NCBI GenBank assembly: GCA_900642245.1
Contig: CAAAJI010000002.1
Location: 523,365 to 587,364 of the forward strand
Direction: 5' to 3'
Length of the DNA stretch: 64,000 nucleotides
From: Fragilaria radians
Taxonomy: Eukaryota > Bacillariophyta > Fragilariophyceae > Fragilariales > Fragilariaceae
A model generated the notes under the pieces. It did no database searches. It was given only the letters and a program-made list of their open reading frames with translations, and was not told the origin of the DNA. Position numbers and translations under genes: made by a program. Shown piece by piece: positions 57,801 to 64,000 of this stretch. Each line of letters starts with the position of its first letter. Position 1 is the stretch's first letter.

Positions 57801-59127
57801 GCTTTCCCTCCCCTTCAGCAATATTATAATTCTAAATAAGGCAAATGAACTCATGTATCTTTGTTAATGCTATTTAATTCAACACAAAATGTGGGACAAA
57901 TGTGAATTCAATATTTTAGTTGTGTCAAGTACGTTCAATATTGAATTCTGTGCCCACAAATGCTGGAGATAACAAATGAGGATGAATCAGGGTAATTGTG
58001 TGTAGCAATTTTATGTTCCAAAGAATCATCACAAATGATGAGGATTCTATCTCTTTGGATTTCTAGAAAAGCAATTCATCAAATAAACGAGTGAGTTATG
58101 ATATATATCATGGTTTTGATGCTATATTTTGTCATGTTTTCACTAGTCCAAAAGGGAAGAGATAAACTAAAAGTAAGAAATACTCATGAGTGACTGAATT
58201 TAGAACCTTCAATGTTTCATCAATTGGGAGTATTTTCATATTTTTTTTAAAAATTCACCTTTCCATAAACATATCAATACTCTTGCTGGGTAGAGGAGAT
58301 TTATGACTACTAATCACAAAAATCCATCCTCGAGTCAATTATTTCAATCATCGATATACTGTGTCGCTTTGTATCATGATCTGCTCATGCGTTCTCTTTT
58401 TATGATTTTGGGTCAATTGACACCCTGATTGACCATTCAGTGCCTGACAACAATCAGGTTTCCTTTCACGACCCTTTGTTATTAGCGGAAGATGCAAATA
58501 TCTCTCTTTAACCACTCTCTAATGAGAGTTACTAGTGCGGTTAAGTACTGAGGAGACTTGAGATGACAAATTATTGCAAATACATTTGAGATAAAGTTTT
58601 CTGGTACATTTTCAATTCTCGTGGTTGAAACTTTCAGTCATTATTTATTTTGGATTACTTATATCCACTGGTTATATAACGCGACTTCTCAATGTTACAT
58701 TCACGGACAAGACTTGAGCAATAAATATCGGAATAGAGAATCAGTCACGAATTATTAAAGGGAAAATCAGGACTAAGGCTCGATTAAATCTTCTTTTTCA
58801 AGTAGATTATTGAATCAATTAGATATGAACTATTATATTAAGTAAAACAAGGAGTGTTATTGACTGGCATATAAGGAAAATAGCCCAACGACTCTGTGAA
58901 ACAATCACGAACTTCACGCTTTGCTAATGAGTGGCATAAAGGTGCTAGGTTTTTCTCAGACTCGTTTCTTCACGAGGGCCATTGGAAAAGATCATTCGGA
59001 TGCCAATAATTGATAATTAAAAAATATTTGTCGTAGGCCCAAGGGATTAATAACTTTGGTGAAGAAGTCTAACGGTGAGCTTTCAAATGTTTCCATACTT
59101 TTGAATTGCCAACAATTGAATACAGTC
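54879..59127. other. Long intergenic with eroded coding remnants
   Basis: About 4.2 kb without a live gene. On the plus strand, 56650-56830 reads GWSAFACDLGEVWDTLSIQT and GKANRSLFFELQLKQFGFNL, and 57330-57480 reads DAARNAWDTMPIRIMSMAVR before a stop. Near 56980, MDRACVPND.WFLARDYF faintly resembles the copia integrase region. These look like dead mobile-element proteins on the plus strand. The remaining AT-rich sequence shows nothing else; no tRNA is seen. Confidence 0.4.
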
Positions 59128-60609
59128 ATGGTAAGCGTCTCGTGCATAAGAATATAACGTTATTGCATTCAATATAATGTTACTAGGATATAGAGTCAAA
59201 GTTACAATGAAAGCGTACTGACATGTTTTCCGTATCTGTTGAATTCAAAGAATCGTGTTCGCCATCATGGTGATTCTCCCAATCGTTATTCAGAGGAAAA
59301 GATTGAAGCAAGGAGCTCTCCAAATGTTTCACTCGTACAAGTTCTAGATCTATCCCATCAAAAAGATGTTGAGCAAAAGCATCTGCTCCTTGATGCGAAA
59401 TCAGCGGAGGATTTACTGCTCGAAACGACAAAAGCAGCCGCGAGTATCGAAGGTATTATTGTTGAGACTCCGGACCAATTGATGATAAATCCAGTGAAAT
59501 CTATTTCCAAAAGGAAGAGATGGAAAAAACCGAAAGATAAGCCTAAGCGTCCATTATCTGCCTACAACTTGTTTTTCCAGCATGAACGTGGGAGACTCTT
59601 ATTCGGTAATGATGAAAATACCTCCTCTATTCCTTCGGAAGATGTTACAATTATGAACGAAACTGACGATGCTCCCAGATCTGATGGAAGAATGGGATTT
59701 GCTGCCTTAGCAAAAGAAGTCGCCTCCAAGTGGAAATTACTCGAACCTCTTGAAAGAGAATGTTATGAAAAGGAAGCAGAAAAAGAAAAGGAGCGTTATA
59801 AGGTCGAACTACATGAATGGAAAGCCAATCAAGCCAAACGTGAGGCGGAGGCCGAAGATTGGTCGAGGCGTGAGAGCACGGTTCGTTCTTTAGCTGGATT
59901 GACAGCAGAACATGATCGCACTGAAAGAACCCTTCAATCTGCTATGGCAATGTCACAGTCTAACACCAACAACCCTCTCTCATTTTCTTCCGCATACTTG
60001 GAAAGACTTAGAAATGAAGTATTACTGAATCAGGTACAAACTCACAGAATTAATCAGTACGAGCAGCTCTTACTATCGGAATCGATTAATCAGCGCAAGC
60101 GAATCCTTGAACAAGAGAGGGCAATGCTATTCGCTGCTACAGCTTCTGAGGAAGCATCACTAAGGAATATGCAAGAGAATTCGCTTGACCTATACACACG
60201 AATGCTTTTATCTGGTGCGTCGGATGTTAACGCGTCAAATCCTATGCCAAGCTTCCTGAGTGCACAACTGTCTGCTGCTGGACGATCCTTAGGCATTGGA
60301 ACTCACAGTAACTCTAACTCTTTTCCAAACCATTCGTTATTCTCCAATACTGCGAATTCCTCATCTGGGATGTCATTAACAGATGCATTGCTCTCTGCTC
60401 CGTCTCTAACGTCTCACCACCCGCTTAGCACAGCTGAAAGATTGAACTCTGCAAGTCTAAACCCCTATGCGAGCTTCCTAACTCCTCAACAACTTGACAC
60501 ATTGAGAGAAAATCCGTTTCTACCCTTTCAGTCTCAAAATCTTACTGAATCTGACGAAGATCGTTACATTGAATTTCTCAGACAACGAAGGGCTAAAGAT
60601 AAAGAATAA
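59128..60609 (+). CDS. HMG-box DNA-binding protein, start codon alone on exon 1
   Basis: Exon 1 contributes only ATG (59128-59130), directly followed by GTAAGC; a 63-nt intron ends TATAG at 59193; exon 2 is 59194-60609. The join is in phase 0 and gives 472 residues (MSQSYNESVLTCF...). Exon 2 has no usable in-frame ATG before residue about 98, and an in-frame stop lies at 59191. The HMG box is at about 118-206: KPKRPLSAYNLFFQHERGRL, a 25-residue acidic insert, then GRMGFAALAKEVASKWKLLEPLERECYEKEAEKEKERYKVEL. A charged coiled-coil region follows and then a Ser/Asn/Leu-rich tail. HMG-box proteins bend DNA and act in chromatin or transcription; nuclear location is expected. Product is certain from the box; the start exon is inferred. 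Confidence 0.78.
59131..59193 (+). other. Intron directly after start codon of HMG-box gene
   Basis: Sequence runs GTAAGC ... GATATAG, 63 nt, typical of introns in this window (58-67 nt). It splits the gene right after ATG. A competing acceptor 8 nt earlier (ACTAG) would lead to a stop after seven codons. Confidence 0.65.
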
Positions 60610-61339
60610 CTGCTACAGTGAACGTAAACGTTATATGATTAACAGAATTAATCACATCATTACTACATGACATGACAAAATGATGACTCCAAGATTTCTG
60701 TATCGACTACATTTTCATTAATATCTATTACATTTATCTTAGTGTCTTATGTATAGATCTATATAACGCTTTGTGAAGTGATGAAGCGACTACATTGACA
60801 TAGCATGCTCATTTCAGTAAAAAGGCATCATGCCATGCCTTTTCTCAAATATTCCCCATGAAATATATTTCATTATTAGAACATATCGCAATTTTAACAG
60901 AACTTTGTTTCAAGATTGATAGAACAGATCTTAAATTGTTAACATTATAGGAAAATACGGTATAAAAATTGTGATAAAGTAGCCATTTACCACGAGGTGG
61001 CTTGACTTTGGGTTGCAATATGCTCTTTTTGGCAAGATAAAGAAAAATTAAGTTTGATGACTTCCAGGCTGCTTTTTCGTCTCTATGACTTGATTTGAGT
61101 TTATAGGGATTGGAAACGGTTATTCAAGATTCCTTTTTTACTGACCCGGTATGGAGCCAGGTGAAAACTTTAGCTCAAAGGAATTCAATAAATAGGGTTG
61201 ATCCAGATACTTAAATTCTCCTCACAAACATCCCTGAATTCTGATTACAAGATTTCTGACTTTACTCTTCTTGCAACAATTGAGCTAATTCGTACTGTAT
61301 CTGATTTAAATATAGGGTAGTAAAATAATAATCTTACTT
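60610..61339. other. Intergenic, no gene seen
   Basis: AT-rich 3' region of the HMG gene. A weak match to the dispersed repeat (GAGCTAATTCGTACTG near 61280) suggests copy C begins somewhere after 61250. Confidence 0.45.
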
Positions 61340-62112
61340 TTATCCAGAATTATAAACTAGAATGTTGTCAAGACTTTTGGTTGAAAACTGTAGAATGTTT
61401 AGCGCAATTGTAATTCAAAATGCTACTGAATTTAGGATAGATCTAATTGCAATATTAATCTGCAAATATATGAAATTCCTTCAAAATAATTAAAAAGAAA
61501 CAACATTATTCCTTTATATTGAGGAAAAAGATCTGTGTGCTTCTTAATCTAAGTCTAATTATAAGTGGTTTAAAAGGCATTAATCATATGGATCAGTTAT
61601 ATTGTTGTATCTTTGGGATGATTCTTTTTGTATCACTCCTTCATTTGTCTAATTTTTTAAACTGTCAAACAAATTAAGAATACATCTTATAAAGTTAATA
61701 AAACAACGATATTGACTTTGCACCAACAGCTTTATTTTGATTTTTTCACCGATAATCTTTGACGTTCCAATAAACAGCAGCACCAATAACTTCTACAACA
61801 ATAGGTCAAGAAAAAGCTTAAATATTTCTTTAAACCATTGTTTTAATATGGAAAAATTGAATCAATGGTATAATTTAGTTTTAGTTCTGTGATGCTGAAT
61901 GCAACTGTAGATACCTATGACATGATAGGTCAAGTAGTAACACTTAAATATTGTGTCATGCATCAGATTGAATGACCTGCAAATTCTAGGTTCACAAATT
62001 ACAACCATAAAAATCTTTGTCATAATTACTGCTGGAAATGTAAAAATTCAAAGATACATTCTCTTTTGCAAAATAGTTCAATCTGCGGAGCAAAGCAAGC
62101 ACCAACTACTAG
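61340..62112 (+). mobile_element. Dispersed repeat copy C, 5' end diverged
   Basis: It aligns with copy A along most of its length: AAACTAGAATGTTGT, TATGAAATTCCTTCAAAA, TAATTATAAGTGGTTTAAAA, GCATCAGATTG.ATGAC.TGC, AAATTCTAGGTTCACAAA and the end GCAAGCACCAACTACTAG at 62112. The next base is G, not T as in the other copies. The 5' TCTACACTA end is not visible. No coding capacity. Confidence 0.7.
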
Positions 62113-62325
62113 GATCTTTCTAAAAATTGAGTTTAATTTTTTTTTCATTGTCGTAAGAAAGCGACGGTTTACATGGTACGGTACAATACAAGTCTTGCTG
62201 CTTGCTGAAAAACTATACTGACGAAACCTCGTTAGTCAACATTCCGATACCCTAATCTAATACGAAACAAGTACAAGAATAACTCCTATTCACCTTCTTC
62301 AGTCTCAACAGCTACATCTAAAGAA

Positions 62326-62676
62326 ATGTTTTTCGCGAAGACAGGGATCCTTCTTTCGGCTCCGAAGAAATTCACCCTCTCGCCTTTACACATGAAAATT
62401 GCGACGAAGGTAAGAATCAAGGTCTAGCAGGCTATAGACTTCGCCAATCTGTTCTGACTCGTTTGATTGTAGATGGCAAGAAATAAAACAATGGGAATAT
62501 GCGAAGCTGAAAGTTTAAAGTTGTTCGAAGCTATTTCTCCCGCGAAACATTCCATCGCAAAAGTTTACCGTTTGCTTCGTGAAGTTGATGAATGCGTTGA
62601 AAGAGCAAAAGAAGAAAAGAGAAAACCGAAAACATCAATTTTATATCACCTCTCGAAGTATGTAAGGAAAAGGTAA
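62326..62676 (+). CDS. Small basic protein of 95 residues, unknown
   Basis: Two exons, 62326-62409 and 62473-62676, with a 63-nt GTAAGA...TTGTAG intron in phase 0. The first 28 residues (MFFAKTGILLSAPKKFTLSPLH) resemble a mitochondrial presequence. Exon 2 encodes MARNKTMGICEAESLKLFEA, KHSIAKVYRLLREVDECVERA and a Lys/Arg-rich end. It is mostly helical and rich in Lys and Glu. I recognise no family. If translation began at the exon-2 ATG the product would be 67 residues. The gene lies between two inverted copies of the dispersed repeat (61340-62112 and 63898 onward). The consistent splice structure supports a real gene. Confidence 0.5.
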
Positions 62677-63897
62677 TGAAAGAGAATATGTTATTTGATA
62701 TCAACCAAGCTGTAGAGGGTAGCATCCAGATATAATCAATCTCCTTTAAGGTCGTTGAGTACTTTCGAAATGGCCTGTAAAACTACGCTCCTAGCATTCA
62801 TGGCAATAAATAGATTGTTTAACAAATAGCGGGATCTTGATGTACCCATTGACAATGAGAATATTTAAATCTCTTTCTAGCTTGCATCGTTCGTAAATCA
62901 TGGGCAAAGATGTATTTCTCAGCATTGATGATGCAATAGGTTATTTCCCTTCAAACCGCATGACCATAGTATATCACAACGTCATTATCTGAACAAGCTT
63001 ATGTATGCCCTATGCTTTCTTCGTCTTAAGGCTCTTTCCAAGCAATTTTAATGGATGGATTTATTTGCCTGATGAATTGAATCAAAAGTTTTGGAATAAA
63101 AATCAAATTGCTCTGTACTTTCTGATTTATAGGTCTGGATAACAACACTCTTTTGCCATTCATGAAATAAAAATATTTGAAGCAATTTAAAGATATTAAA
63201 AGAAGCTTTCATCGGAGATCTAGAGAGTTATTTCAAAATCTTTTCTACTTAGGTATGATCGCAACAGATTTTAGATTTCAAAAAGTTGAAATGTCACGCC
63301 ACAATTCTGATTTGAGTCAAATGGATCAAATAAATGCATGTCCTCATTAGCAATTTAATTTCTTTCTGAGTCTAGAGATGCCACTTCCACTCAGTGTTCC
63401 TTCCACCTTCCTCACACTTGTGATCAGCATGGAAATTTGATGCTTCTTAGATTCCATGGGATCACTATGCAGAATCTTTAGATAATTACATTCAAAGAAG
63501 AAGACGCTGATTGTTACCTTTTTGTATTGGCCAACTGGAAGTAACTAGTTTTATTGTAAGTTGAATATCTGATCTTTACATCTGCAATACTTCTTTCGAG
63601 ACTCAAAGCATCATTTATGTCATCATATGAGTGATGCATTATTATCTCAGCCATTGTCTTGAAATCCATAGATTACCGCTTCCTCAGTTTTGATAAAAAT
63701 TGATTCATATGAATTGTACTCATTGGGAAAATGACTATTGAATCGAGATTAAATTTTCAAAATCACATGATAAATGTAGTTACTTGTTACTGAAGTCGGT
63801 AGTCACTCAGGGAGCAGGTTTTTCATAGGCTCGTTGCCGTAGTTAACATTGAATTATGACGGTATTTTAAAAGAACAGATATTTTTTAATCTTGCAA
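62677..63897. other. Intergenic, no gene seen
   Basis: AT-rich with no open frames of note, ending at the repeat copy D. Confidence 0.5.
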
Positions 63898-64000
63898 CTA
63901 GTAGTTGGTGCTTGCTTACTCCGCAGAGTTAACTACAAAAGAGAGTATCTTTGAATTTCTCTTAAAAATTTCCAGCAATAAATATGACATGGATTTTGGT
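63898..64000 (-). mobile_element. Dispersed repeat copy D, cut by window end
   Basis: Minus-strand 3' end CTACTAG at 63904-63898 followed by T. The next 100 bases match copy C: TCTGCGGAG.AAGCAAGCACC, CTCTTTTG, AATTCAAAGATA and the block around ATTGCTGGAAAT. The rest lies beyond the window. Confidence 0.7.

Noticed and set aside
1..64000. CRISPR arrays, bacterial operons, ribosome binding sites, phage or insertion sequences
   Set aside because: No regularly spaced direct repeats were seen, and introns, signal-anchor enzymes, sAC, SUMO E1 and HMG-box genes show a eukaryotic nuclear genome.

Overview
The window reads as nuclear DNA of a single-celled eukaryote, most likely a diatom or close stramenopile. 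Genes are intron-poor and unlinked by function. Introns are short (mostly 53-90 nt, GT..AG). Several proteins carry the signal-peptide-plus-aromatic-residue leader of diatom plastid import (GrpE, a LON-domain protein). One gene encodes a Ser/Pro/Thr-rich secreted protein of the kind common in diatoms. Decayed Ty1/copia pol sequence resembles the copia lineages of diatoms. The genus cannot be fixed from sequence alone. There are two runs of N: 20 bases at 38873-38892 and 767 bases at 51133-51899.

Layout. 1-2.5 kb: no recognisable gene. 2.6-7.7 kb: a SET + RRM + RS-domain protein, convergent with a gamma-butyrobetaine/trimethyllysine-type dioxygenase. 8.8-9.7 kb: a dispersed repeat directly upstream of a fucosyltransferase-like Golgi enzyme (9.8-11.1 kb). 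12.4-13.3 kb: a membrane RING-H2 protein. 14.7-19.1 kb: a seven-exon P5-type ATPase with a cysteine-rich ectodomain. 19.5-23.4 kb: a repeat island of decayed copia pol plus two copies of the dispersed repeat. 23.9-25.4 kb: a DegT/DnrJ-family aminotransferase with a signal peptide. 26.1-31.8 kb: a large soluble-adenylyl-cyclase-like protein. 33.6-34.8 kb: an RluA-type pseudouridine synthase. 35.8-37.2 kb: a papain-like protease. 38.5-39.8 kb: the Ser/Pro-rich secreted protein. 40.6-41.1 kb: a small unknown protein. 43.5-44.8 kb: a GT49/LARGE-like glycosyltransferase. 45.9-50.2 kb: a short-chain dehydrogenase, a COPI-associated/TVP15-like membrane protein and a LON-domain protein. 52.6-54.9 kb: a SUMO E1 AOS1-like subunit, convergent with plastid GrpE. 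59.1-60.6 kb: an HMG-box protein. 61.3-64 kb: two inverted copies of the dispersed repeat flanking a gene for a 95-residue protein.

Many long open frames break at introns, so I rebuilt exon structures from GT..AG borders, phase and family conservation. This recovers catalytic or structural parts that an unspliced reading misses: the distal iron-binding His of the dioxygenase, the actuator-to-TM4 and DKTGT junctions of the P5 ATPase, the joins between the cyclase domains, and the GrpE coiled-coil junction. No operon-like functional cluster is evident. Two enzymes are Golgi-type glycosyltransferases and at least two proteins look plastid-directed.

The most unusual element is a dispersed repeat in at least five copies or partial copies. 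Its ends are A|TCTACACTA at one side and CTACTAG|T at the other, with no terminal inverted repeats and no target-site duplication seen. This matches the termini expected of a non-autonomous Helitron, but no clear subterminal hairpin is visible.
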